Source: Siphonodentalium dalli
Taxonomy: Eukaryota > Mollusca > Scaphopoda > Gadilida > Siphonodentaliidae
DNA length: 64,000 nucleotides
Assembly (NCBI GenBank): GCA_032622095.1
Contig: CP136061.1
Span: 258,384,077 to 258,448,076, forward strand
Direction of reading: 5' to 3'
The notes under the pieces are model-generated. The model was not told where the DNA came from and made no database searches. It saw nothing but the letters and a program-made list of their open reading frames with translations. How positions within the stretch are numbered: position 1 is the stretch's first letter; every line of letters starts with the position of its first letter. Positions 22,069 to 34,300 of this stretch are shown one piece after another. Position numbers and translations under genes: made by a program.

Positions 22069-24738
22069 CTTCAAAAATGAGAACCTGTTGTCACTACATG
22101 CATGTTAAGCAAACATTAATGACGCTTTCGACAAAGCTATGTAACGATGTGGTAAGACGCGTTGCTAAAGACTCACATATTTTGTTACATATTACGAATA
22201 AGCAAAAATTCAATCACGTTTTGAAATAATCAGGCCATATTTTTTTTTTAATATGAATGATCCATTATACACATCTATGGCTAATTGAGTATATATATGC
22301 CAGTATAGTCAGACTAATATGATATACAACCACACGTTCACGCAATGGTGTGATGTCATATGAAAATCAACTTTTAACTTTTTGGTTTTATTAATTGAGA
22401 TATTTTGGTGCATACGTTCGAAATTATTTCCAAATTTTGTAAAACCGCTCCTGGCCACTGCTCTCCATCCTAAATTTATGACAAGTGAACGAGGAATCAG
22501 GTATCTGTACACGAAATTGGGTCAGTGTTCTATTATTTACCCCATATTGTCATATGCTTTGCAGATTCCGTCTTTTTTCTCTTGCCGTCCATACATTTGG
22601 TACCAACTTCACTTAGTGATAAAATGTTATACATGTATGACTAATTGGTTTCAGGAAATTTTCTTTCAGCTTATCCTAATTTGACATATCAAAAAGCCTT
22701 CGGGTTGTCAGCCAGCATTTCATTTTGACTTTTTACAGTCGTCCCGGGATGCTAAGTTTGATTTTCGCTATCCCTACACGATGTGTTACCTGGTCAGACA
22801 CCCACTTACCACTTCTTGGTTATCTATGAAACAGTATTGGTAGACTAAATTGATATACAACCACACGTTCATGCAATGTTGCGATGTCATATAAATTTCA
22901 ACTGTACATAAAACTACATGGGCATCATCTGTTTAAATACAACTACCCGAGTTCTTCGAAGTACAACTCGCGAATCGAGTTACACCAGTGTTCCGGATAG
23001 TGTGAATGATGTAACCCGGCATATACAGAATATATATATATATATATCATATTTATGGAGGCATGGACTCGACATGAGTATTCATTGCTTCAAATATGTT
23101 TGCTTCAGTGAGCGCGAACAAATTATCATTTCATATGATAGATAAATAAATTGATGTTTTATTGACAAACTGCTACATGTTCATAAAGATTTGGCAGTAT
23201 ATAGATTGTGATATAATACTGGTGTACAACACTATTTGGAATAAGGCACTGTGTCTGGAATGGGCATAAACACAGTCTTGGCTGCACACCCCGAGTCCAC
23301 AATTTATTTCTCGATTCGGGATGTAGTTGAACATATTAAGTTAAATACATTTATGAAATGCAGTATGTAATGCGAAATGGCCAACTGTAATTTGGTGCTT
23401 TATAAATATTAACCCCCTATATTATTACCTGTATTGGAGGTCATATGTTGGACAGGTGTCTCTTCCGAATGTGCCACATTTAACATACCCGACTACCACC
23501 TCCTTGGCAACTGCAGTATGTTGCGATACGATGACACTTACGTGTACATTCGGTGTCGGCTTATCTAGGATACAGCATCTGTGACTGAAAGAGCCAAGTA
23601 TGCAATTAAGACAACATAGAGTTATATGATTAACCATTTCTATATTAAATGGATTCTCCCAGTCAGTTAAAATAGATGTACATAGGCATGGTCTATTATT
23701 AATTTGGAGGGACATTAATGTGATAAAAGCAGACAACAGATAAATAAAAGTGACGAAGGAGCCCTATTTGTGGAGGGAAATGATTTCAGATGGTAGTCTT
23801 ACCACATATCCTAGTTGGTTTCATAGTTTAGATAATGCAGTGTGTTTTTTGAAAATATTTCCCGTCGAACTGTCTATTGACCTACATGAAATTTATTTTA
23901 AAACAACATTTTTCATAATTCGAACAAATTTCTCATATTGTGAGGGTAAAGAGTTGTTGTTATAGTATTATAGCATACATTGGTTATAAGGGATAATGAT
24001 TTTTTTCAATTAAATTTATAGTTTGAAATTGAGATTTCTTGAAAATTCAAGAATATGGGGGGGGGGGGGGGGGCTTATTAAGGATCCAAACATCGTGTTT
24101 AAAGTTGTAATTTGTATGACCTCAATGCGTCTTTCTGTGACATGCGCGTAGAAATGTAGTTAAGTTATTTATCGACCTATTTCAATACCGGACAAAACTT
24201 GAAAAGCGAATGTTATTGGGTGCATTTTGGAGCGCAAACCGTCATGTGGATGTATACTTATCATGTTGATATCTTGGTTAGAAAAGATTACGAAACTGAA
24301 ATGAATACAGTGGTTCGCTATTGCAATAACGTTATCTTATTGAATACTAATTAATGATAACTGTTTGTAAACTCCGACACACTAGCCAGTGAAAAATGGT
24401 CGCTTGCACAACGAAAATAAAATTAACCAAAAATAATTATCACAGTACAGCGCGAAACCTACATATACATGTACTACACGTACTACTGCAAATGCACAAA
24501 ATACTAACGCTGTATCGCTGTGAGAACATAAATCGTGATACATAATTACTTTATATAATGCACGTACTTGTAGACATACATGGGGTGTCGTTTCTTTAAC
24601 TGATATTAATATATTAATAAATATTGCGTAAGATAATAATTACTCGTCAGTCGACGCCTCGGATTGCTGATCCCCGGAGAATCCTACGACGGAAGCCACC
24701 AGCCCTAAGACAGAGAATAGCACGAAAGTTCCTCTCAT
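21953..24738 (-). CDS. Gene Y: small secreted Cys-rich protein, paralogue of gene X (partial at 3' end)
   Basis: Join on the minus strand of 24738-24644, 23584-23429 and 22068-21953. It has the same plan as gene X: signal exon, 156-nt Cys module A, 116-nt Cys module B, with junction phases 2 and 2 and a phase-1 end. The visible product is about 122 residues with eight Cys in modules A and B. The donors of exons 1 and 2 are GTAATT and GTAATA, acceptable but weak; that of exon 3 is GTGAGT. The start codon is 427 bp from the preferred SELENON start on the opposite strand, so the two genes probably share an upstream region. The function is unknown; the signal peptide and paired Cys point to extracellular or secretory-pathway location, and the Cys pattern is loosely EMI-like. 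The 3' end is not seen; a possible continuation at 16668-16796 is weak. No transcript evidence is available. Confidence 0.75.
22318..22900. repeat. Diverged dispersed repeat, also in SELENON intron 2
   Basis: GATATACAACCACACGTTCA followed by YGCAATG and GATGTCATAT occurs at 22320-22360 and again at 22849-22890. The stretch between (GTCAGCCAG, GATTTTCGCT, GTCAGACACCCACTTACC) resembles 32060-32190 in SELENON intron 2 (GTCAGCCAG, GATTTTCGCT, GTCAGACACCACTTACC). No coding content is supported. Confidence 0.6.
22901..23428. other. Gene Y intron 2, upper part; nothing recognised
   Basis: Contains an (AT)n run at 23030-23049. No exon signal was found. Confidence 0.5.
23429..23584 (-). CDS. Gene Y exon 2, Cys module A
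   Basis: 156 nt: one base, 51 codons, two bases. The acceptor is GGCTCTTTCAG and the donor GTAATA. The peptide starts HRCCILDKPTPN and ends VVVGYVKCGTFGRDTCPTYD followed by LQY. The reading frame stays open upstream to 23736, so an unspliced start at 23638 (MVNHITLCC...) is an alternative. The exact match in length and phase to gene X exon 2 favours the spliced border. Confidence 0.8.
23739..24643. other. Gene Y intron 1; poly-G tract
   Basis: AT-rich sequence with a run of about 18 G at 24056-24073. No exon is seen. Confidence 0.6.
24644..24738 (-). CDS. Gene Y exon 1, signal peptide
   Basis: 95 nt: 31 codons plus GA. ATG at 24738-24736 with G at -3. The peptide starts MRGTFVLFSVLGLVASVVGF, a clear secretory signal, then SGDQQSEASTD. 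The donor GTAATT is weak at positions +4 to +6. GA plus T from exon 2 gives Asp. If the donor is not used, the frame stops at TAA just after Glu32. Confidence 0.65.
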
Positions 24739-25165
24739 TTCAAGAAATATATATTAAAAATAATATGAGTTTTCTCGCCAACACAAGGTGCGCAACTCTA
24801 TTTTGAATGAACTACTCTGGTGAGACGAGATAACGCGTCTTACCCATTCATCTACTGTATATAATATGACGAAAAAAAATTATGATGTCAATTTTTTTGT
24901 TAAAGTGGCCTTCTGATGGACATTGTTACATTGTTCGAGATTCGTTTTCTTCAGATGTAGATGCGATTCTGAGTTGCCATGGCGATGGGCCTCTAACAGT
25001 CATAATCTGCTTATGAGATTTTATCCCTGCAGGACGTTAGAAAAGTCACGTACTATACTGCACAACCCCATGTTAAACACATGTTCCGCGATAAGAACAC
25101 CCGAATACGCTGTCAAGAACCGAAGGCGGTCGAAGATTAGTAAGACGCTAGTTCGACATGGCGTA
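24739..25165. promoter_or_regulatory. Shared upstream region between gene Y and SELENON
   Basis: 427 bp separate the gene Y start (minus) from the preferred SELENON start (plus). The left part is AT-rich, with GATAACGCGT near 24828. No confident TATA box or initiator was identified. A bidirectional promoter is an inference from the head-to-head layout only. The right part (25013-25165) may instead be SELENON coding sequence if an upstream ATG is used. Confidence 0.4.
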
Positions 25166-25390
25166 ATGAAAAGTAAGAAAGGTAAAGACGAGAAGTGGCG
25201 TGGTGCACCACGTTGGCTAACGACGGCCCCTGTTATTATAGGAACTATTGCTGTGACCGTCGGAGTATTGGTATTTCTCTTTGGGTTTGAGCGGAAAGAC
25301 CAGCATGACTTGTTCCAGAAATGCGATTCAAATAGCGATGGCGTGCTCGATCGCGAGGAGTTCGGTGTATGTAGCCGCGTTCTCTCCAAG
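25166..25390 (+). CDS. SELENON: SELENON exon 1: membrane anchor and EF-hand
   Basis: 75 codons ending with Lys, donor GTATGG. A basic N-terminus ([16 protein letters not shown]) precedes a hydrophobic stretch [19 protein letters not shown], then an EF-hand loop with Asp/Asn/Asp/Asp/Glu at positions 1, 3, 5, 9 and 12. In-frame ATGs at 25013 and 25070 would add 51 or 32 residues, both in weak contexts (C at -3). Confidence 0.85.
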
Positions 25391-28300
25391 GTATGGTTTA
25401 AACATATTTATTGCAAATAAGTATATTACAATACAAATTGGAATTGGGATGGGGGACAAGTGTGATTCAATTTTTATATTATTTTTATAACTGCTAACAA
25501 ATATTATGTTAATTATAATATAATTACGATATTTGATTTAAGAATTGGTGTTGAGAATGCATGTCCGCATTATTTAATTACCCTTATGGAGCCTCTCACA
25601 GACGTGAGCAGACGACACTCAGCTATATAAGCTGCCACCTGTATGGGGCTCCCTACAGGGTTTTTTTTATTCATTTTGTTTTCATTTTTTCTTACATTTT
25701 TTAGCAGTTATAAAAATAATATAAATATTGTTAGGCCAAAGCATTCTCTAATATATGCGAGGCGACCTATGGTCGACTCGCATATATAAGAGAATGCATT
25801 GGCACAGGGTATTACTCTATGTTATTCTCATTAAATAATAATATCCCAATTGCCTTTATACCACTGATAATAATTTGGGTTGTCAACACAATAACATAAT
25901 AAGGTAGAACATAATGTATAATATATTTACAAGTGTACACATATCATTGTAAATAATGTGTAGATAATGTGTATTATCACCACCCCCCACGAAGTTCTTC
26001 GGATTACAATTTAGCTTTCATTAATTAGATACCTCCATGTGCATGGTTTTTCAATTTGAATTTTGAGGCGAAGGTCTTAATATAACTTTATCCAATTTTA
26101 CTCTTGTATTGTATCTCGTCAGTATTTTTTTTTACAGCTTTAACGATATCTTCGTTTTCACAATTTTAAAGAGTGGAAAGCATTTTCGACAGTGTCCACA
26201 CCTGTATATAGCAACCTCGCCAAGGTATGACGGTTTAATTTAATTTACAGGTACACAAGGCCTTCGGGTTGGGTTTATTTTAAATAAGATAACACTCTTT
26301 TATAGCAGCCTGTAAAACAACTACATGTATCATCAACATTTTAAAATAGACCGATTTGTCGACTTCGTTATAATTTTTATTAGTAATACATGTACATGTA
26401 ACTCTCCAATAACGAAATTTCACATATCGTAACATACATGTATGCTGTGTTAACGTTGTTGTTGAGGCAATACAGATCGATCGACGTCCAATTAGTCCAA
26501 TACTAATAACTTTAATCAGAACTTGACGTTAGAAAAGGTCAAAGCATTGAACAATATCATGGTAATTCTATTTGGACTGAAACATTTGAAATTAATACGC
26601 GATTAAGAATGTTTTGTTGATAAATCACGGTAACGGTTAATATCCGATTAAGAGTGTTTGTTGATAAATCACTGTAACAGTTTTGCTTCAGCATGCGACA
26701 TTTCGTTATTTGCTATGTGCGACATGTACAAAAACAATAATATGAATCGTACGTGACACGTAGTGGAGCATCCACAATGCTGTGCCTCAAATTTGCCTTT
26801 TATCAGTAACACAGCGCTAAGAATAATTTATGTAACACCACGCAGTGATCACGACGGAGATGCATGACATGCCAACTTGACAAGATGTGTCGTGGATTGT
26901 GCAATCTTGTCTGGATTCTGGCCACAAATCAAAAATGACGTCACAAACCGTATCATGACGTCTTTATTTTTCGTTTTCAATAAGCTGACCAAAGAAATTG
27001 GTCTAGTTGAAATTAATAGACCTAAATCACATGTGAATTCTTCGTAAGTTGTGAATTAGTTACTTTCATTTTCATCGCGATGCTTCATTCCCAATTCCGC
27101 GTTTTTTTTGCAATATCCACACTGTTGCTAACCGGAAGTCACGTGATAATTTCTCCAAAATTCCATACCCGCGATCTAAAAAATCAGTGATGGATATAGA
27201 AACAAATATATGACGTCATGCACATGCCTTAGGTATAAGCATCCTTGGTGGTTGATAATATACATGTATGACGTCATTCACCTGCCTTAGGTATAAGCAC
27301 CCTTGGTGGTTGCTAATAAACGATCTAAATTACACGAGTATGCACCCGGTGTGATTTAACCAGCCGGTTGGTAACATGGCTCGGTACGGATACTGGGTAC
27401 AGACCCCTCCCCGAACGTCCAATTCGAATCTTTCAATCACATCTTCAAATCTCTAACTTTCGGAAGAGACCGAACAAATTCCCCTTACATGAAATGTAAG
27501 AAATTGGAATCACATTTAGTATATGTTGTATTTGAACACAACATTAATATCACTGTATATCCAAGGCTTTTGGGTCTTTATACTTTATTAGGGCCGGACA
27601 CTGCGTCGGCTTCTAGGTACATACAAGTAGAATCCCCTGCTATAGTCTTATTCTTACAATATGCGTACATGTAGGTGTATACTCGTTTAATTGACGTTAC
27701 AATTCATCATCAGAGTTGCAAAACAACCGTCAGTCAAGAGTTTGGAGACGACATCGGATCAGCGACGGATCCAGAGATACTGCGTGTAGAACCATTCTTT
27801 GAAAGGCTGTTATTTGAGACAATGCAGACCGGTAAAGAAGGAGGAATATACGGGATATCATCATCTGTCGTGAGTTCGAGATTGCGTTACGTTTGTCTTT
27901 GAGTCATTATAACTTGTATTATTTCAAAGAAATATAATAAAACATGCGAGCATCACTGAAAAACCTGAACAATTGCATGTGGAATTAATAAAAACACTAT
28001 TATAAAGACTATTCAGTTAGAATGATTTCTGAATTGTTACTTAAGAATTTAATGTAGTTTGAGTGTTTTTTTTAAAGTATAGATATAGTGCTGAGGCCAT
28101 TTGGCAGAATGTGTAAACCACGTAGTCACAGCTACATACCCCTCAATAAATCACACTCAAACTACTTTCATTTCTTATATATCAATTTATTCAATTTAAT
28201 ATTAATAACTCTGGCCATAATAATACATTACATGCAGAGATAATATATATATGACATAATTATATTAATACATATAAAGCATATAATTAATCTCTGTTAT

Positions 28301-31300
28301 ATACATCAGTTATATAATATTTATAAATATCAAGTATAAATATTTAATTGTAATAATCAAATAATATATTACTGACAAGTATCCGTGGATATATTTACTC
28401 ATACACATGTGTACACGCGCGTATATATTGGTATACCTTATTCCTTATTCATTTTGATGAACTCAGCTACTTTTTGTTTCTGAAATGTCTGCAGTTTGGA
28501 TATTATACCGCGCCCACCACTGTATGTTAGCCCAAATACTTTACCTACATGTACAAATTATCGATACATAGAGGATATCTAGTGTCTTGAGTGGATACCG
28601 AAAAATATGTCATGAGTGAGCGAGACAAATGTTTATTTGTCTCGGTCACGAATGACATATTTTTCGGTATCCACTCAAAAAAAACTAGATATTATTTGTA
28701 TTATAAATTTACCATTTACGACGATAAATGATATCACAATCGTCTTCAATCGATGCATCATTTTTGAAGCAATCAGCTGATCGCTGCCTGTTCACGCACT
28801 GCTACTTCATCATCCGCAGAATAAAACAATATAGTTCCCATATTCTTCCCTTTATTTCCCCCCCAAAAATATATCGAATTTCAACATCAAATATATGTTA
28901 ATTATAACTGTAATAATATCAGTGAATATATTATAATTTAGAATATCACAATGGGTTCTTTCACTTTGTCCTTCTTCAACATAAACTTAGAATGAGAAAT
29001 TAAACCGAAACAGTACACCAGGAAATACCGGCTCGAAATTGTAAACACATTTCAACAAATTCAATCGCTGTCGCTGTCAATGACCCGAATACATTTGAAA
29101 TGCTTTGGATTTGAATTGAGGATCATTTCATTTGTAACGTTATGATTCCGAGAAGCCTGGAAATAAACATAACGGCTTGAAATAGTCCGGTAGCGCATTG
29201 GTACACGCAAGTGAATCGATCGCACGCTAGTGTGAAAGTATATTCTTCTATATCCCCTTCTAGCTGATATCGATGTTTATCTAAACGCGTTTTGTTTCTA
29301 TAATTCACTGTTGAGCGTACAATACACTAGTCTATGGCCGCGTATATATAAATACATCTAATTATTATATCTACGCTTTTCGTCATCTCGGTCAATACGA
29401 TGTGACGTCGGTTTGTGTTATTGTATGTTTTATTGGGATACAAAACACATCACCCAATTGGCAGTTGACCAATTACCGATCAGGATTTAGTGTAACACAA
29501 ACTAGCTACGTAAATATATACACATACTTGTCTAACTGACCAGCTGCATGTTGGCGTACGCTTCAGATGATATATGGATGAGTTGATCTGGTATGCAATA
29601 CACTACACTCTAAGAAATAAGGGTTCTTTGTGGTTCTTTGAAGAACTCAAGGGTTCTCTTAAGAACCCATAGGTTCCTCGGTGTCAGAAAAGGTTCTCTG
29701 TAATCGATAGGGTTCGTCGGTGTTTGACTATGGTTCTTTTGGATGCTGAATGGTTCATGACCAAACAATAATGCAGTTGTTATATGTACCATGGAGCCGA
29801 ATTGAGTGATGAACATGAATAAAACATCAACCAGAGAGAAAGGAGGAGTATGTTTTTGTTCGCAGGGTTGGGGGATAGTAATGTATAATAGTAATAGTAT
29901 TCTACTATATATTCGATACTTTCGTGTGTGTGTGTCCTTTATAAACTCGAAAACAGCTCGACCAATTGAGCCAAAACTTGCTATCTAAGGGTAAAAACCA
30001 CAGGCAGTGCACTCATACTATTATAGTTTACGGAATGTCGCGATATACGCAAGAAGAAAACATACTATATTATCACCGTACGCTATTCCATCTGGAGTTC
30101 TTATAAAGGTTCTCTAAAGAACCATGTTGGGATAGATTGTGGTTCCCTTAAGAACCATGTTCTGATATATGATAGGTTCTCTGAAGAACACTCTTGTGAT
30201 AATCGTAAAATACACATAAATATATGTTAAAGTGCAGACTAATTCACCACCTTCGGGTATTCAAGAATATGAATCACACCAAAATTAAGCAAATTGTATA
30301 TGGAACGTGTAGGTATAATCTGCCTTGTATATATCATTCCCCAAATGCTTCAATGTTATGACAATCTATTAGTTATTATAAAACACCTCAACGTGCACTG
30401 AACGTCGCGATATACGCAAGAGCGCAAACATATTATATTATCATCGTACGCTATTCCATCTTACAGGTTCTCTGAAGTTCTCTGTTGGGGTAGATTATGG
30501 ATCCCTTACGAACCCTGTTCTGATATATGAACGGTTTTCTGGAGAAACCTCTTGTGACCATTATGATTGTGTCCTCCGAAGTACCATCTGGGGTTCTTAT
30601 AAAGGTTCCCTGAAGAACCATGTTCATATTATGGTTCCCTTAAGAACCATCTTGGGGTTCTTCTGTTGAACCTTATGATATGGTTCTTCAGTAGAACCTT
30701 ATGATGGGGTCCTTCGAAGCACCAAATAAGGTGTTCCTTGTGACAAGGTGAAGAACCTTTTTGGGTTCTCGGAAGGACTTCTGGTTCTAAGAGTGTATGT
30801 ATTTGGACGTAGTGTCACCCTGACCTGGTAAAATTGTCATAACATCAAATTATTATTGCATAGATTGTTTTAACAAATTAAATGTTCGTGCAGTCAATTG
30901 TGTTATTTAAAACATATCGGTACAAAATTAGTTATATATACTGGGAAGGTGGCCCGAATTCATGGCCTTTAAAGTGATATGAACCACTCCGGTAGGGTGA
31001 TCGCATAGAACTTGAGAATACTCTCGCTCAAAGTAGTTATTTTTATGAATATTAATCCAAATTGACAACAAACATCGTCATTCTTATATTTTAATTAAAT
31101 GCAATGACTCTCGATGGCGAAATCATTTGTGTTAGTTTTTCGCCTAAGTTACGTCCCGAATCGAGATGTAAATATTTACAACTGAGCGCAGTTCAGACGC
31201 TGTTTTATATGGAGCGGTATGGTCGATTTCGTTGACATTTTCGGCGATGTTAGTGGAATGCTATATTCCCCAGGTTGGCATAGCGCCTGAGTACTAACTT

Positions 31301-34300
31301 ATCAGTTTCACGCACCAAAACAAGTCCATAATATGTCTTTAAGTGCCACCCGCAAATTTGCCGAGCAATGCGACGAGTGACAATTGTTCATGGTATAAAC
31401 TCCTACGTTAAATTTCTTAGAAACTAGATTCAAAGCTAACTTCAAATTTCGAGTGTGTCAGCTTACACTGATGAAAGTTAAGATGCAGCAGTGGATAATA
31501 CACATTTAGATTCATAGTATAATCTGAATTGAACTGATTTATTTATCTGACCAGGGACGAAGTTAAAGTGACTTCATACACGTAGACGTGATGTTTGTAT
31601 CTTCCAGGAAGACACCGATACACTAACCGTCTTGGCTAGATGACCCGAAATGTAATGTGACATGATCTTAGTATGGCACACGGTCAGCAAACTGCAACTG
31701 ATGATGGTTTTCTCAAAACATGTTGGCATCTTTTAAGCTCATTGGGAATCAATTTCCAGAAATGTCCAAATTCTACTTTTGGCATAAAATATTTTTTGTG
31801 GGGTACGTTCTGAGACCATTATCAAAATTCCATTAAACCACTCCAGGATCCATCTTCCTCAAAATGCATGTCACGAGAACGGTGAGCAATATGTCAGCGA
31901 TACATTGGTCATTATTATACTTAGCCTGTTCTGCAATACGCTTAGCAAACATACTCCTCTTCCCCGTGAGATCCATACATTTATGTACCACCTTCATCAT
32001 GTGGGGAAAGTATATGACCGATCGGTTCACTACACTAAGTTTACAAACGGAAAGACCTTATGATCCGTCAGCCAGTCCGCCATTCTGACTTGTTATTGTC
32101 ATTCCAGGGCTAGTTGTGATTTTCGCTTACCCGGATATATGTGTCACATTGTCAGACACCACTTACCTGTATTTGTTAACCTATACGAATATGACAACAT
32201 ACATGTAGATGTGATGTTGTGTTTTCCAGCAAGACACAGATACACTAACCGGATTGCTTAGATGGAAGAATCCAAACAAGACCCACGTCGACATATCGAT
32301 CACAGAACTGAGCCAGTTTCTACCACCGGGTCGACATATGCCACTGGGAAAACCATGGCTAGTTTATTTCCAACCACAAATACATCTGACTTCGGACAGA
32401 TACAATCCACCAGAATCGGATGGAATAGAAGAGGTACTAACACGGCTCCTTGCCACATTCCATCCGAGGCCTTTTGTGTACACAAGATTCGGTCCACATG
32501 GTGGTTTCGCCACAACTAGAGCTATGAATGAAAAGTATTATCACATTATGTTCAGGTAAGTTCATTCTATACTTCAATTCGGAATTTGTTAATTGTTTAG
32601 ATTTAAGGTAAAATCATCATTAAAATGTGAGACTATTTATTTTATATAGCGTAAATCCATTGACATGACATTATAATACAACATGAAGTATGGTAAAACG
32701 ATAAATATATACAAGCAACACAATCTATATTAACAAATGCCAGTTAAAGATCAGGTGATAAAAGATTACTATTATCAACGTAGGGTCATTAACTTGCTCC
32801 GATTAAAAAACTAAATCAAAATAATAATAATAGCAAGAAACAAAATCAGAAATAAAAAGTCAAATATTTCAGACTGAAGATTAAAACGAGTCACTACTTT
32901 ACGTTTTTCTTTGACGCTATGAAGGTCAGCCAATTACAACAGAATGGGATTATCCTCATCCGACACCACGTATGGATCGGACCCTAACACCAAAGCGACG
33001 ATAAGTCATTTCAAGTTTTTCATTTCTACAATTCGTATGAAATTTCAGCTCGCCCCGTGACGATATTTACTTTAGAAATTCATTGGCACATCGATGGTTA
33101 AAATAAAAGAGTAATATGCACGTAATTCAAATAATCAATACAAATACCCCAGTGTGCTCAGTTGCTATGTGGTATATTATAATACTTTAACAGAGTTACA
33201 CGTGCCTTAATTGACTAGACAAAACGTATAACATTGAGCAAGATGTCGTTGATGGTAAATGAAGTGTTCGATAGGCACATTTCACCAGGGACGTGACAAC
33301 AGGGGTGTTGTAGTGTCTCACCTGATATCTTTCCAACACGCATCACTAGTAGGAAATTTCAGACCAAAAGTAGATTGAATTTGTTATGATAGTTGGATAG
33401 TTTAACCTGTATTATTAAAGTATCATTATTTCGGTTAAATGTTTGGACCGATATGGCAATCAGTTGGAAATTTACAACCATAGTGGGTGTTAGTGTTGGG
33501 AAGATTGGGGCACCTGTTTGAACATTCCAAACAAAGGGTCGGGTTCAAATGGAATTTCTTGGACTTAGCAATTGATGTCCGGTTCAAGGAGAGGAGGGGT
33601 GTCGTTGGAAATTTCAAGGTTGACACCGCAAAGGAGATCTTCTAGCCACGCCTATGTCTATATTCCATTCCAGATTTCACGCTGAGTTCCAGCTGAATGA
33701 AGAGCCAGTTCTTCCGTTCTGGTTTAGCCCTGCTCAGTTTCTCGGAGAGATGATAGTAACGAGGGATGGCGCCCACGTTGAGTACTTCAACATCCATGTG
33801 CCCAACGAGAGGAAGCTTAACGTCGGTAAGAATTATTGGAGTTGCGAAAATTTCTACACATACAATCAATATATGTCTAAATGTTCATGTACATGTATGT
33901 AAGTCCTTCAGAACAGATGAAATGGCACTGATGTAAAATCATCCACCATAAAACATGAATCAACTAATATTTTGGAGGCGATAGCACCCACGCCTGAATT
34001 GTACTTGGGAAAACTGATTCATAAGATCGAAATTGAAGCTTAATAGTAGATATTGTGCTTTAATAAAGAAAGGATTTATTTCATCTGTAACATTACGATC
34101 CGGTAACGGACTCCCAATATATGTACACACATGTGAACTACTTATTCAAGTCACGGAATATGGATAAATTAAATATAAAACCACAACAAGCGTTCTGTTT
34201 TCTATTTACTAAATATCAATAAATTATGTTATGCATTTTCCAAATTAAACCTTCGGAAAGCCAAAAATTACTTCTAAGTTGCAAAGACATATCATTCAGT

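Larger units (their letters stand above)
27870..32229 (+). other. SELENON intron 2 with several repeats
   Basis: Contains AT-rich low-complexity DNA (28180-28380), a palindrome (28578-28689), a foldback element (29605-30796), a TTAA-flanked element (30969-31342) and a duplicate of the exon 3 start (31577-31640), each listed separately. No additional coding exon is needed, since exons 2 and 3 join in frame. Confidence 0.8.

Noticed and set aside
24923-25012. Longer SELENON N-terminus starting upstream of 25013
   Set aside because: The upstream open frame has no ATG before 25013 and its peptide does not resemble a signal or anchor.
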